64,000 nt of DNA from Oscillospiraceae bacterium. Lineage in GTDB: Bacteria > Bacillota_A > Clostridia > Oscillospirales > Oscillospiraceae. Position 1 is the first letter of the stretch, and each line of letters opens with the position of its first letter. Position numbers and translations under genes: made by a program. Below the pieces are notes generated by a model. It searched no databases. It worked only from the letters and a program-made list of their open reading frames with translations, and had not been told where the DNA came from. Location of the stretch: the NCBI GenBank assembly GCA_017456105.1, contig JAFTKA010000002.1, positions 1-64,000 on the forward strand. Reading direction: 5' to 3'. Below, in pieces: positions 16,390-25,392 of the stretch.

Positions 16390-16435
16390 TATCCCCATAC
16401 AGGGGTTGCAACATTTGTCAAAATAGAGTATGATA
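16390..16435 (+). promoter_or_regulatory. csoR promoter with a CsoR-type operator
   Basis: CCCC-ATACA-GGGG (16394-16406) is a C-tract/G-tract dyad of the kind bound by CsoR repressors. It abuts TTGCAA (16407-16412), which with a 17-bp spacer leads to TATGAT (16430-16435). Autorepression is inferred. Confidence 0.65.
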
Positions 16436-16455
16436 TGCAAAAAGGAGGGATCACC

Positions 16456-16782
16456 ATGGAAGAACAGAACCACGACCACGCTTATATGCACGCCCACGGC
16501 ATTGCCCATCACCACGGCCATGTCCATGAGAATCAAAAGGCGGTCATTAACCGTCTGGCCCGGGCAATGGGTCATTTGGAAAAGGTCAAGCGTATGGTGG
16601 AAGAGGGCTATGACTGCTCCGAGGTGCTGATCCAGCTGGCAGCGGTACGTTCCGCACTGGATAATACGGGCAAAGTGATCCTGATGGACCACCTGCGGCA
16701 CTGTATGGTGGACGCGGTGGCCGCCGGAGACGAGGACGCCATCGACGATCTGTGCCAGGCAGTGGATAAGTTCATTAAGTAA
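16456..16782 (+). CDS. csoR: CsoR/RcnR-family metal-sensing repressor
   Basis: A 108-residue all-helical repressor. The copper-type ligand set is present with the spacing known for CsoR: C54, H79 and C83 (Cys, then +25 His, then +4 Cys). The first 25 residues hold nine histidines (HDHAYMHAHGIAHHHGHVH), an added metal-binding tail not found in short CsoR proteins. ATG 16456 follows AAAGGAGGG. An operator-like dyad overlaps its promoter. No copper ATPase or chaperone gene adjoins it, so regulated genes would lie elsewhere. RcnR-type nickel/cobalt sensing is the main alternative, but the Cys-His-Cys set argues for copper. Confidence 0.88.
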   Translation: MEEQNHDHAYMHAHGIAHHHGHVHENQKAVINRLARAMGHLEKVKRMVEEGYDCSEVLIQLAAVRSALDNTGKVILMDHLRHCMVDAVAAGDEDAIDDLCQAVDKFIK

Positions 16783-16810
16783 AAAACCGGTTGCTCTGCA
16801 ACCGGTTTTT
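16783..16810. terminator. Bidirectional terminator between csoR and hemW
   Basis: AAAACCGGTTGC and GCAACCGGTTTT pair around TCT; A- and T-runs on the two sides serve both converging genes. Confidence 0.9.
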
Positions 16811-16811
16811 C

Positions 16812-18008
16812 TTATCTTCTTCTCTTGGTCAGGGGTTTACACTTGTCCTGAATTAACTGAAGGTCGGAAAGAATACTGTTGGAAAGCAAAAATCCACTTT
16901 CCGTCAGATGCCAGCGGCCGTCAAAGGTCTTCACCGCAAGGCCCCGCTCCTTGAACTGCTCCAGAGCCTTCTCCAAGGGGGCAAAGGGCAACAGATACCG
17001 CTGCTCATACTCCTTGGGATCAATGCCGGTAACAGTCCTCAGCCGCAGCATCAGATATTCACCGGCCCGTTCCCGGGGCGGCACTTCCTGATTTTCCCGC
17101 AGCACCTGTCCGCCGGTGCGGATCCCTTCAATATAGCTTTGCAGATCCCGGACGATGGCAAAGCGGCTGCCGCCAAAATCGGAGCTGGCGTCCGGGCCGA
17201 AGCCCAGATACTCACCGCCGTTCCAGTACTTTAAGTTGTGGCGGGACACATTGCCCTTCCGGCAGAAATTAGAGATCTCATACTGCCGATAGCCGTGCTG
17301 CCGCAGAATCTCAATGGCAGAAAGATACATATCCGCCTGCAGATCGTCGTCCGGCAGATTGCAGTACTCCTGATACTGGTACAGGGGCGTACCTTCCTCT
17401 ACCTTTAAGCCATAGCAGCTGATATGCTCCGGAGCCAGCTTCAGTACATTTTTAAGGGTCTTCTCCCACTGCTCCAGGGTCTGGCCGGGCAGACCGTACA
17501 TCAGATCCAAAGAAAGATTCCGGAAACCGAACTTCCGAATTCTCTGAACAGCATTGACAGCGTTGGCGTAATTGTGGGGACGACCCAGTTTTTTCAGCAC
17601 TTCGTCGTCATCACACTGAATACCCAGACTCACCCGGTTAAAGCCTTCACTGCGAAGCCGCCGCAGCAGCCGGTCGGAAACGGAGTCGGGATTTGCCTCA
17701 AAGGTGATCTCCGCAGACCTTGCTACATCGAAGCTTTTCCGAATGGCAGCCAAAATCGCCGCAAGACCCTCCGCACCGAAGAAGCTGGGTGTACCGCCGC
17801 CAAAGTAGATGGTGTCCACCAGATAATTGGGAGCAAGCTGACCTGCCTCCCGGATATGGGCACAGATGGCCTCCAGATAGCCGTCCAAAAGCTCATCTTG
17901 CTTTTCCGTCAGGGAATAGAAATCACAGTACTGACATTTGCTGCGGCAAAAGGGCACATGAACATAGATACCCAAAGGGGTTTTATTTTTTCGTGCAAAT
18001 AAGGACAT
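16812..18008 (-). CDS. hemW: HemW-type radical SAM protein
   Basis: A 398-residue radical SAM protein, formerly annotated as oxygen-independent coproporphyrinogen oxidase but shown in other bacteria to be a heme chaperone. The 4Fe-4S motif is PFCRSKCQYCDF (CxxxCxxC), followed by IYFGGGTPSFF, the SLGIQ segment and a C-terminal HemN-type domain. It lies 22 bases after lepA, the common Firmicutes order lepA-hemW, which supports the HemW assignment. ATG 18008 follows GGAGGCATTTC. Confidence 0.93.
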   Translation of the reverse strand: MSLFARKNKTPLGIYVHVPFCRSKCQYCDFYSLTEKQDELLDGYLEAICAHIREAGQLAPNYLVDTIYFGGGTPSFFGAEGLAAILAAIRKSFDVARSAEITFEANPDSVSDRLLRRLRSEGFNRVSLGIQCDDDEVLKKLGRPHNYANAVNAVQRIRKFGFRNLSLDLMYGLPGQTLEQWEKTLKNVLKLAPEHISCYGLKVEEGTPLYQYQEYCNLPDDDLQADMYLSAIEILRQHGYRQYEISNFCRKGNVSRHNLKYWNGGEYLGFGPDASSDFGGSRFAIVRDLQSYIEGIRTGGQVLRENQEVPPRERAGEYLMLRLRTVTGIDPKEYEQRYLLPFAPLEKALEQFKERGLAVKTFDGRWHLTESGFLLSNSILSDLQLIQDKCKPLTKRRR

Positions 18009-18030
18009 GAAATGCCTCCGAAAGTTGAAA

Positions 18031-19839
18031 TTAATCCTCGTCCAGTTTCAGGACTGCCATAAAGGCTTCAGAAGGAACAGACACAGTACCGAAGGTACGC
18101 ATACGTTTTTTACCCTCTTTCTGCTTTTCCAAAAGCTTCTTCTTTCGGGTAATATCGCCGCCGTAGCACTTTGCCAGCACGTCCTTACGCAGAGCCTTAA
18201 TGGTCTCCCGGGCGATGATCTTGCCACCGATGGCGGCCTGCACCGGGATCTCAAACTGAGCACGGGGGATATTCTCCTTTAGCTTTTCGCAGATCTTCCG
18301 GGCCCGGGGATAGGCGTTGTCCGCAAAGAGAATGAAGCTCAATGCGTCCACAATATCACCGTTCAGAAGGATATCCAGCTTCACAAGACGGCTGGGCCGA
18401 TAGCCGATCAGCTCATAGTCCAAAGAGCCGTAGCCACGGGTCCGGGACTTGAGAGCGTCGAAAAAGTCGTAAATGATCTCATTCAGGGGCATCTCATAGT
18501 GCAGCTCCACCCGGTTGGCGTCTAAGTATACCATATCCTTAAACTCGCCACGCCGCTGCTGAGCCAGCTCCATAATATTGCCCACATACTCCTGGGGAGC
18601 GATGAGACTTGCCTTCACAAAGGGCTCTTCCGCCAGCTGGATCTCCATAGGATCGGGGTAGTCCAGGGGGTTATCCACCATCATCACCGTGCCGTCGTTT
18701 TTGGTAACTCTGTAAACAACGTTGGGTGCGGTGGTAATAAGATCCAAATTGTACTCCCGCTCCAGCCGCTCCTGAATGATCTCCATATGAAGAAGACCCA
18801 AAAAGCCGCACCGGAAGCCAAAGCCCAAAGCGATGGAGCTTTCCAGTTCATACACAAATGAAGCATCATTCAATTTCAGCTTTTCCAGGGCTTCACGCAG
18901 ATCCTGATATTTCGCACCGTCAGCCGGATACACGCCGGAGAACACCATGGGCTGTACCTGCCGATAGCCGGGCAGGGGCTCAGCGGCGGGATTTTCCAGG
19001 GAAGTGATGGTGTCGCCCACCTGGGTGTCGGCCACCGTCTTAATGGAGGCGGTGATGTAACCGACCTCGCCTGCACCCAGCTCCTCTCTGGGGGTCAGAC
19101 CCAAAGGGTTCATAGTGCCCACTTCCACTACCTTATAGGTAGCCCCGGTGGCCATCATTTTAATATCCATGCCCGCACGGACAGTGCCGTCCTTGATCCG
19201 GGCATAGACGATGACGCCCCGGTAGGCATCATAGACGCTGTCAAAGATCAGAGCCTGCAAGGGGGCATTCCGGTCGCCCTTAGGGGCAGGCACATCACGC
19301 ACCACCATCTCCAAAACAGAGTGAATGTTAATGCCATTCTTGGCGGAGATCTCCGGAGAATCCTCCGCAGGAATGCCGATAATATCCTCAACCTCCGCCT
19401 TGACTTCCTGAGGTCTTGCAGAGGGAAGATCAATCTTGTTGATCACGGGCAATACTTCCAGCCCCGCATCAATGGCAAGATAGGTGTTGGCCAGAGTCTG
19501 AGCCTCCACACCCTGACTGGCGTCCACCACCAGTACTGCACCCTCACAGGCCGCTAAGCTCCGGGAAACCTCGTAGTTAAAGTCCACGTGGCCCGGGGTG
19601 TCGATCAGATTCAGGGCATAGGTTTCCCCGTCGTCAGCCTTGTAAGAAAGCTGCACGGCGGTGGCCTTAATGGTAATACCACGCTCCCGCTCTAAGTCCA
19701 TGGAGTCTAAGATCTGCTGCTCCATCTGACGCTGGTCGATGGCGTTGCACTCCTCCAGCAGACGGTCTGCCAAGGTGGATTTACCGTGGTCAATATGGGC
19801 GATGATGGAAAAATTGCGAATTTTGGAAAGTTCCGTCAT
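18031..19839 (-). CDS. lepA: Elongation factor 4 (LepA)
   Basis: A 602-residue ribosome-binding GTPase. G1 is [10 protein letters not shown]3 is DTPGHVDF and G4 is NKIDLP; the LepA-specific C-terminal domain contains [15 protein letters not shown] and ends with the family tail around [22 protein letters not shown]. Length is close to 600, as usual. ATG 19839 is preferred over a GTG three codons earlier because GAGGTG lies about nine bases upstream. It probably forms a unit with hemW and is divergent from rpoD. Confidence 0.97.
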   Translation of the reverse strand: MTELSKIRNFSIIAHIDHGKSTLADRLLEECNAIDQRQMEQQILDSMDLERERGITIKATAVQLSYKADDGETYALNLIDTPGHVDFNYEVSRSLAACEGAVLVVDASQGVEAQTLANTYLAIDAGLEVLPVINKIDLPSARPQEVKAEVEDIIGIPAEDSPEISAKNGINIHSVLEMVVRDVPAPKGDRNAPLQALIFDSVYDAYRGVIVYARIKDGTVRAGMDIKMMATGATYKVVEVGTMNPLGLTPREELGAGEVGYITASIKTVADTQVGDTITSLENPAAEPLPGYRQVQPMVFSGVYPADGAKYQDLREALEKLKLNDASFVYELESSIALGFGFRCGFLGLLHMEIIQERLEREYNLDLITTAPNVVYRVTKNDGTVMMVDNPLDYPDPMEIQLAEEPFVKASLIAPQEYVGNIMELAQQRRGEFKDMVYLDANRVELHYEMPLNEIIYDFFDALKSRTRGYGSLDYELIGYRPSRLVKLDILLNGDIVDALSFILFADNAYPRARKICEKLKENIPRAQFEIPVQAAIGGKIIARETIKALRKDVLAKCYGGDITRKKKLLEKQKEGKKRMRTFGTVSVPSEAFMAVLKLDED

Positions 19840-20017
19840 AGCAAACACCTCAGTGTGAAAAATCGGTATCGGGCATAATCACCCATTTTCTTAGATTATA
19901 ACGAAAAATTCCCAAATTGTAAACTGTATGTTTTCCCGAAAAAACGGAAATACTGACTATTGTGGCGACAAAAAACGCCCAAAGCTGCAAAAAACAAAAA
20001 ATTTTTCGTAAAAACCC

Positions 20018-20046
20018 TTGTCAAAATGCCGGAAACGGGGTATAGT
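20018..20046 (+). promoter_or_regulatory. rpoD promoter
   Basis: TTGTCA (20018-20023), a 17-bp spacer and TATAGT (20041-20046) lie in the 240-base gap between lepA and rpoD. The rest of that gap is AT-rich and holds nothing else I can name. Confidence 0.75.
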
Positions 20047-20083
20047 CTAACGGCTATTATGAGATAAAGAGGGAATGAGTCTT

Positions 20084-21241
20084 ATGAGTACTTCTAAAAA
20101 GCCCGCCAAGGGTGCTCCCGAGGATCTGCAGGCAATTCTGCAGCAGCTGATCGCACAGGGCCGCAAGGAGGGCATGATCCGCATGTCCGACCTGAACGCC
20201 CAGCTGGAAAAGCTGGATCTGTCGGCGGAAAAAATCGAAGAGATCTATGACCAGTTTGAGGCCATGAATATTCAGGTGCTCAGCTCCGATCTGGACCTGG
20301 AGCTGGACGACGATGCGGAGCTGGCTCTTGCTGACGAGCTGGACGACGATATCGACCTGTCGAGCGTGGACGACGAAGAGCTTGTTGACCCGGTGGATCT
20401 GGCGGCGGAGTATAATCTGGACGACCCGGTGCGTATGTACCTGAAGGAGATCGGCCAGATCAAGCTTTTGTCTGCTGAAGAGGAAGTGGAGCTTGCCAAG
20501 CAGGTATCCGAGGGCAGCCAGTATGCCAAGAATAAGCTGACGGAGGCCAACCTGCGGTTGGTTGTCTCCATCGCCAAGAAATACTCCGGCAGAGGTCTGC
20601 ACATTCTGGACCTGATCCAGGAGGGCAATACGGGCCTGATCCGTGCGGTGGACAAATTTGACTGGACAAAGGGAAACAAGTTCTCTACATATGCAACCTG
20701 GTGGATCCGGCAGGCCATTACCCGTGCCATTGCCGATCAGGCTCGTACCATTCGAGTACCGGTGCATATGGTGGAGGTCATCAATAAGGCCACCCGCTGT
20801 AACCGGAAGCTGGTGCAGGAATTGGGCCGTGAGCCTACTGTGGAAGAGATCGCCGCAGAGCTGAATCTGCCCGTTGAAAAGATCATTGAGGCAAACCGCA
20901 CCGCGGCCGATACCCTGAGTTTGGATACCCCCGTAGGCGATGAAGAGGATACCTCCATCGGCTCCTTCGTGGAGGACGAGCGTACCCCCGGCCCTGCCGA
21001 CGCCACCTCCAACGCCCTTTTGGCCGACGCTCTGAAGGAGATTTTGGACACCCTGACCGAGCGTGAAGCCGACGTCTTAAGAATGCGGTTCGGTATGTAC
21101 GACGGCCGCTCCCATACCCTGGAAGAGGTGGGTCAGATCTTTGGCGTTACCCGTGAGCGTATCCGCCAGATCGAGAACAAGGCGATCCGTAAGCTCCGCC
21201 ACCCCAGCCGTGCCAAGAAGATCAAGGATTTCTATTGCTAA
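20084..21241 (+). CDS. rpoD: Primary sigma factor RpoD (SigA)
   Basis: A 385-residue housekeeping sigma factor. A short region 1.1 with an acidic stretch (residues about 65-105) leads to region 1.2 ([17 protein letters not shown]), region 2 ([35 protein letters not shown]), region 3 and region 4 ([20 protein letters not shown]). The end is KIKDFYC. ATG 20084 is chosen because AGAGGG lies ten bases upstream; for ATG 20075 it would be one base away. The common partner dnaG is absent, so the usual dnaG-rpoD operon is split in this organism or dnaG is upstream elsewhere. Confidence 0.97.
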   Translation: MSTSKKPAKGAPEDLQAILQQLIAQGRKEGMIRMSDLNAQLEKLDLSAEKIEEIYDQFEAMNIQVLSSDLDLELDDDAELALADELDDDIDLSSVDDEELVDPVDLAAEYNLDDPVRMYLKEIGQIKLLSAEEEVELAKQVSEGSQYAKNKLTEANLRLVVSIAKKYSGRGLHILDLIQEGNTGLIRAVDKFDWTKGNKFSTYATWWIRQAITRAIADQARTIRVPVHMVEVINKATRCNRKLVQELGREPTVEEIAAELNLPVEKIIEANRTAADTLSLDTPVGDEEDTSIGSFVEDERTPGPADATSNALLADALKEILDTLTEREADVLRMRFGMYDGRSHTLEEVGQIFGVTRERIRQIENKAIRKLRHPSRAKKIKDFYC

Positions 21242-21244
21242 TAA

Positions 21245-21275
21245 AAAGCCCCGGGCTGATTCAGCCCGGGGCTTT
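21245..21275 (+). terminator. rpoD terminator
   Basis: AAGCCCCGGGCTGA and its complement form a strong stem directly after the stop codon, with a short TTT at the end. Confidence 0.8.
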
Positions 21276-21278
21276 GCA

Positions 21279-21321
21279 AATGTTCGTTAGAAAATGTAGG
21301 GGCGATTCACGAATCGCCCGC
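21279..21321. repeat. Dispersed intergenic repeat related to copy 1 at 12690
   Basis: ATGTTCGTTAGAAA followed by GTAGGG resembles 12694-12715, but the inner palindrome is different: GGGCGATTC, AC, GAATCGCCC (21300-21319). The element looks modular, with a shared end and a variable hairpin. Confidence 0.65.
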
Positions 21322-21326
21322 CAACG

Positions 21327-21452
21327 GCTTCCCCTTGATGGGAAGCTGTCAGCGAAGCTGACTGATGAAGTGTGAAATGCGTGATTTCATAATACACCGC
21401 ATTCGTCAAAAAACAAAGATTTTTGCCACCTTCTCCTCAAGGAGAAGGCTTT
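21327..21452. repeat. Composite intergenic repeat with terminal hairpins
   Basis: The left part has GCTTCCCCTTGATGGGAAGC and a GTCAGC/GCTGAC stem; the right part has CCTTCTCCTCAAGGAGAAGG. I recall very similar hairpins scattered in gut clostridial genomes. The right hairpin is followed by TTTTTATTTAG and abuts the metG stop, so it may also act in termination. Confidence 0.6.
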
Positions 21453-21456
21453 TTAT

Positions 21457-23403
21457 TTAGCACAGCTTTGCACCGGCGGGGATCTCGTCGCTGACCATAA
21501 TGAGGTTCAGCTTCTCTTCGCCCTTCACGGTGTGGACAGCGGAGATCAGCATACCGCAGGATTCTTTGCCCATCATCTTCCGGGGAGGCAGATTGGTAAT
21601 GGCGATCAGGGTCTTACCGATCAGCTCCTCGGGCTTGTAGTACTTGGCAATACCGGAGAGGATCTGCCGGTCCGTGCCTGTGCCGTCGTCCAGGGTAAAC
21701 TGCAGCAGCTTATCGCTCTTTTTCACGCTCTGGCAATCCTTGACCTTCACGGCCCGGAAATCGGACTTGCAGAAGGTGTCAAAATCCACCTGCTCTTCGG
21801 CATAGGGCTCAAATTCAATTTCAGATTTAGGCCGAGATAGCTCTTCCAAAGCGGCCAGCTCCTTTTCCATATCGATTCTGGGGAACAGGGCAGGGCCATT
21901 GACGGTAGCCACATCGGCCGGCAGCAGGCCGTAAACCGCGAGGCTCTCCCAGTCCATCTTAGCACCGCCCAACCGGGCAGCAATTTCTTCGCTGGTTGCC
22001 GGCATGAAGGGAGTCAAAAGACCTGCACAGATCCGGACAGTCTCCAGAAGGTTATAAAGCACTCTTGCCAGCCGGGGGTGGTTGGCTTCTTCTTTTGCCA
22101 GCACCCAGGGGGTGTTCTCGTCAATATACTTGTTGGCCCGGGAAATGACCTTAAAGATCTCAGCCAAGGCATTCTGGAAGGCGTACTTTTCCATCTGCTC
22201 TTCGTACTTATTCCGCAGATCGGACAGCATGGCAACCAGCTCTGCGTCCTTTTCGGCATCTTCTGCCTGCTCTGCAGGCAGCTTTTCACCAAAGTACTTC
22301 TGAGCCATGGCAACGGTCCGGGAAACCAGGTTGCCCAGGTCGTTGGCAAGGTCTGTGTTAATGGTGGAGATCAAAAGCTCATTGGAGAAATTGCCGTCGC
22401 TGCCGAAGGGGAAGGACCGCAGCAGGAAGAACCGCAGTGCGTCCACACCAAACCGCTGAGCCAAAATATAGGGGTCTACCACATTGCCCTTGGACTTGCT
22501 CATCTTACCGCCGTCCAGCAGCAGCCAGCCGTGGCCGTAGACCTTCTTGGGCAGGGGCAGATCCAGGCTCATGAGCATAGCGGGCCAAATGATGGAGTGG
22601 AAGCGGACGATCTCCTTACCCACAAAATGCACATCGGCAGGCCAGAATTCATTCAGGTCGTCATACTTGTCGTTGCAGAAGCCCAAAGCAGTCATGTAGT
22701 TGAACAGAGCGTCGATCCAAACATAGACCACGTGGCCCTCGTCAAAGTCCACAGGCACGCCCCAGGTGAAGCTGGTGCGGCTGACACACAGGTCCTCAAG
22801 ACCGGGCTTAATGAAGTTGTTGACCATTTCGTGGACACGGCTCCGAGGCTCGAGAAAATCGGTGTTTTCCAACAGATCCTGCACCCGGTCAGCGTACTTA
22901 CTCAGACGGAAGAAATAAGCCTCTTCCTCCGCGTCCTGCACCTCACGGCCGCAGTCGGGGCACTTGCCGTCCACCAGCTGGCTCTCAGTCCAGAAGGACT
23001 CACAGGGCTTGCAGTACTTACCGGTGTATTTGCCCTTGTAGATATCGCCGTTTTCATACATTTTCTTGAAGATCTTCTGAATGGCGGCCACGTGGTAGTC
23101 ATCGGTTGTGCGGATAAAGCGGTCATAGGAAATGTTCATAAGCTGCCACAGATCCTTCACGCCGCCCTCGCCCAGCACGATGTTATCCACAAACTCCTGG
23201 GGCGTTACGCCTGCCTCCTTGGCCTTGTCCTCGATCTTCTGACCGTGCTCGTCAGTGCCGGTCAGAAACTTGACATTGTAGCCCTGCAGCCGCTTGTAGC
23301 GGGCCATGGCATCGGTAGCCACGGTGCAGTAGGTGTGGCCGATGTGCAGCTTGGCAGAGGGGTAATAAATGGGGGTGGTGATGTAATAATTGCCTTTACT
23401 CAT
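21457..23403 (-). CDS. metG: Methionyl-tRNA synthetase
   Basis: A 648-residue class I synthetase that charges tRNA-Met. HIGH is at 20-23, a zinc knuckle CKPCESF...CPDCG lies at about 130-150, KMSKSKGN follows near 300, and a C-terminal tRNA-binding domain (about 545-648) carries DFRAVKVKDCQ and AITNLPPRKMMGKES. The C-terminal domain mediates dimerisation. ATG 23403 follows AGGAGG. Expression is under a T-box leader with its own promoter. A repeat-rich segment follows its stop. Confidence 0.97.
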   Translation of the reverse strand: MSKGNYYITTPIYYPSAKLHIGHTYCTVATDAMARYKRLQGYNVKFLTGTDEHGQKIEDKAKEAGVTPQEFVDNIVLGEGGVKDLWQLMNISYDRFIRTTDDYHVAAIQKIFKKMYENGDIYKGKYTGKYCKPCESFWTESQLVDGKCPDCGREVQDAEEEAYFFRLSKYADRVQDLLENTDFLEPRSRVHEMVNNFIKPGLEDLCVSRTSFTWGVPVDFDEGHVVYVWIDALFNYMTALGFCNDKYDDLNEFWPADVHFVGKEIVRFHSIIWPAMLMSLDLPLPKKVYGHGWLLLDGGKMSKSKGNVVDPYILAQRFGVDALRFFLLRSFPFGSDGNFSNELLISTINTDLANDLGNLVSRTVAMAQKYFGEKLPAEQAEDAEKDAELVAMLSDLRNKYEEQMEKYAFQNALAEIFKVISRANKYIDENTPWVLAKEEANHPRLARVLYNLLETVRICAGLLTPFMPATSEEIAARLGGAKMDWESLAVYGLLPADVATVNGPALFPRIDMEKELAALEELSRPKSEIEFEPYAEEQVDFDTFCKSDFRAVKVKDCQSVKKSDKLLQFTLDDGTGTDRQILSGIAKYYKPEELIGKTLIAITNLPPRKMMGKESCGMLISAVHTVKGEEKLNLIMVSDEIPAGAKLC

Positions 23404-23412
23404 ATAGTCCTC

Positions 23413-23646
23413 CTAAAAGAAACGCCGCCCTTGGATAATCCAAGGGCGACAAAAATTGACGCGGTACCACCTTGTTTCACACGGAAAATCCGTGCCTCAA
23501 AACGCAATAACGGGCGTACCCGGGTGTGGCTACTTATCGACACACCGGCTCCCAGACCATGTTCTGCCCCATTCCCGTACCCCATCACAGCAACCGGGGC
23601 TCTCTGAACGGATCAAAAGGCATACTCTTCTGTTCGCAGCCATTCT
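23413..23646 (-). promoter_or_regulatory. T-box leader of metG
   Basis: On the minus strand the leader holds AGAGAG and the Stem I region, an ATG at 23560-23558 in GAACATGGTCTGGG that can serve as the Met specifier, the T-box motif AAGGTGGTACCGCG (about 23473-23460) and a terminator stem (23426-23448) followed by a T-rich tract. Uncharged tRNA-Met would stabilise the antiterminator and allow metG expression. Confidence 0.92.
23426..23448 (-). terminator. T-box regulated terminator
   Basis: CGCCCTTGGA and TCCAAGGGCG form a 10-bp stem with a TTA loop, followed on the minus strand by GCGTTTCTTTT and the metG ribosome site. Confidence 0.85.
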
Positions 23647-23652
23647 AAGGGC

Positions 23653-23682
23653 ATTATAGCTTGCACAGACATATTTTGTCAA
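23653..23682 (-). promoter_or_regulatory. metG promoter overlapping the eutH stop codon
   Basis: On the minus strand a perfect TTGACA (23682-23677) and TATAAT (23658-23653) are spaced by 18 bp. The -35 box covers the eutH stop at 23679-23681. Confidence 0.88.
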
Positions 23683-24761
23683 GCTTTTGCCCGTTTTTTG
23701 GTAATCAGCAGGGCAACAGCCACAGCCGAGATACCGCCCACCAGCTTACCCACGATCATGGCAGGGATCGCCTCCGGGGCAAAACCGGCAGTAAAGCCCA
23801 GATGGTCGCCGAACACAAAGGCCGCGGAAACCGCAAAGGCCAGATTGACCACCTTACCCCGACTATCCATATCCTTGACTAAGTGGAAGGTGGCGATGGA
23901 GTTGGCAAGACTGGCAACCAGGCCTGCCGCGGCAGTGTCATTGATACCCAGTCGCTTACCCAGCATCAAAAGGGGCTTTTTCAGAACCTTAGTGATCACA
24001 TATACAAGAGGCAAAGCACCGGCCAGCATAATGGCGATCTCACCTACCACAGACAGACCTTCCTCAATGGGTGCCATGCCGGGAATGATCACAAAGCCCG
24101 TAAGCCGTTCCACCACCGCAGCACCCAATCCGATGGTAATAATGATCAGCACGCCCTTGCCGAAGATCTGAAAACCCTTGATCATAAACCGTTCTGCCTT
24201 CCACAGACCCAGGGCGATCAAAATTGCGATCAGCACAATGGGGATCAGGTTTCTTAATACCATCAAAACCGGAAGCCCTGCCGTAAGACCACCCGCCAAA
24301 ACGCCCAAAGGCACGGTGATAATACCTGCCAAAACACCCTTGGCAAGGGCGGGAACGTCCTCTTTTTTCAGTAGGCCAATGGCCACAGGAATGGTAAATA
24401 CCACCGTAACACCCAGCATACTACCACAGAGGATACCGCCCAAGATGGCGGCCTGGGGATCGGTGGTCAGCTCCTGAGCCAGGGAAGCACCGCCCATATC
24501 GCAGGCAAGGAGCGTGCCTGCAAACATAGCAGGATCAGCCCCTAAAAAGGTATATACGGGGACCACCACCGGCCGGAGTAAGTTTGCCAGCACCGGGGCA
24601 AGGCAGATGATACCCACCATGGAAAGTGCCAGCGTACCCATGGTGCGGATACCCTCTTCAAACTGCTCCCCAAGACCCAAACGGTTGCCGAAGATCTTGT
24701 CCAAAGCACCGGCGGCGGCAAAAACCGCCATAATTAAGATAATGATCTCATGTGCCGACAT
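23679..24761 (-). CDS. eutH: Ethanolamine permease EutH
   Basis: A 360-residue integral membrane protein with about ten hydrophobic segments. It matches the EutH family, which imports ethanolamine, the substrate of the whole operon. The N-terminus HEIIILIMAVFAAAGALDKIFGNRLGLG is typical. It overlaps eutN by 14 bases and is the last eut gene. No terminator follows: the metG promoter begins on its stop codon, so eut transcripts would run into the metG T-box leader. Confidence 0.95.
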   Translation of the reverse strand: MSAHEIIILIMAVFAAAGALDKIFGNRLGLGEQFEEGIRTMGTLALSMVGIICLAPVLANLLRPVVVPVYTFLGADPAMFAGTLLACDMGGASLAQELTTDPQAAILGGILCGSMLGVTVVFTIPVAIGLLKKEDVPALAKGVLAGIITVPLGVLAGGLTAGLPVLMVLRNLIPIVLIAILIALGLWKAERFMIKGFQIFGKGVLIIITIGLGAAVVERLTGFVIIPGMAPIEEGLSVVGEIAIMLAGALPLVYVITKVLKKPLLMLGKRLGINDTAAAGLVASLANSIATFHLVKDMDSRGKVVNLAFAVSAAFVFGDHLGFTAGFAPEAIPAMIVGKLVGGISAVAVALLITKKRAKA

Positions 24762-24999
24762 AGTTTTTGCCTCCCTGGTCTAAAATTGCCACAACGGCCG
24801 CATCCACAGGTGCTTCCATACAGAAGTGGGAAGCCACCGTCCCGGTAACCAGCAAGACCCGGTCTCCGGTCCCGGCACCCACCTGATCGGCGGCCACCAC
24901 CTCACCTTCGGAGGTGTCCACCACCAAAAAGGTCTGCCCCGCAAGGCAGGCGGCTTTCCGGCTGGACCAGACCGCACCTGTTACAGTTCCGATTTTCAT
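24748..24999 (-). CDS. eutN: Microcompartment vertex protein EutN
   Basis: An 83-residue protein of the EutN/CcmL family, whose pentamers cap the vertices of the polyhedral shell. The start MKIGTVTGAVWSSRK, middle VVAADQVGAGTGDRVLLVTG and end AAVVAILDQ are the family pattern. One EutN copy is usual. It lies between the unknown 129-residue protein and eutH, with overlap into eutH. Confidence 0.95.
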   Translation of the reverse strand: MKIGTVTGAVWSSRKAACLAGQTFLVVDTSEGEVVAADQVGAGTGDRVLLVTGTVASHFCMEAPVDAAVVAILDQGGKNYVGT

Positions 25000-25002
25000 A
25001 TG

Positions 25003-25392
25003 CTATTCCTCCAAAATTTCCTTGGCAAGTGGGGTCAAAACAGCACCCGGTGCGGGCTTTAAGCCCTTCTCACGCATAAGCTTAGCCTCCCCGGCAGTGA
25101 TGACCCGCTTTTGACCGCCATCGGTAAAGACCACGCCCCAGTTTTTCAGCTCCCGGCGGCGGGAGGCAAGACTTGCCGATAAAGCCCTGTTTTTGGGCGA
25201 CGCCGGAAGCCCCGGGGTGTATAAGACTACCTGCATGCCCTCAGCCAGAGCAGAAAGTGCTACAGGGTCAGCAAAGCATAAAAGCTCTCCTAAGGTCAGC
25301 GACCCGATCACCACCGCATCATAGGGCGGCTCTTTTACATAGCTGTAGCCCAAATTCACCCCCGGCTCTTTGCCTATGAGGTAGGCTCTCAT
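25003..25392 (-). CDS. Uncharacterised eut-operon protein
   Basis: A 129-residue protein with no motif I can assign. The first 80 residues read like a small alpha/beta fold (YDAVVIGSLTLGELL, MQVVLYTPGLP); the basic, helical C-terminal part (VITAGEAKLMREKGLKPAPG) looks like the end of a nucleic-acid or protein-binding segment. It overlaps pduL by ATGA and is followed by eutN after three bases, so it is an integral part of the operon. Firmicutes eut operons often carry a small uncharacterised gene in this position; a shell- or cofactor-related role is a guess. Confidence 0.75.
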   Translation of the reverse strand: MRAYLIGKEPGVNLGYSYVKEPPYDAVVIGSLTLGELLCFADPVALSALAEGMQVVLYTPGLPASPKNRALSASLASRRRELKNWGVVFTDGGQKRVITAGEAKLMREKGLKPAPGAVLTPLAKEILEE

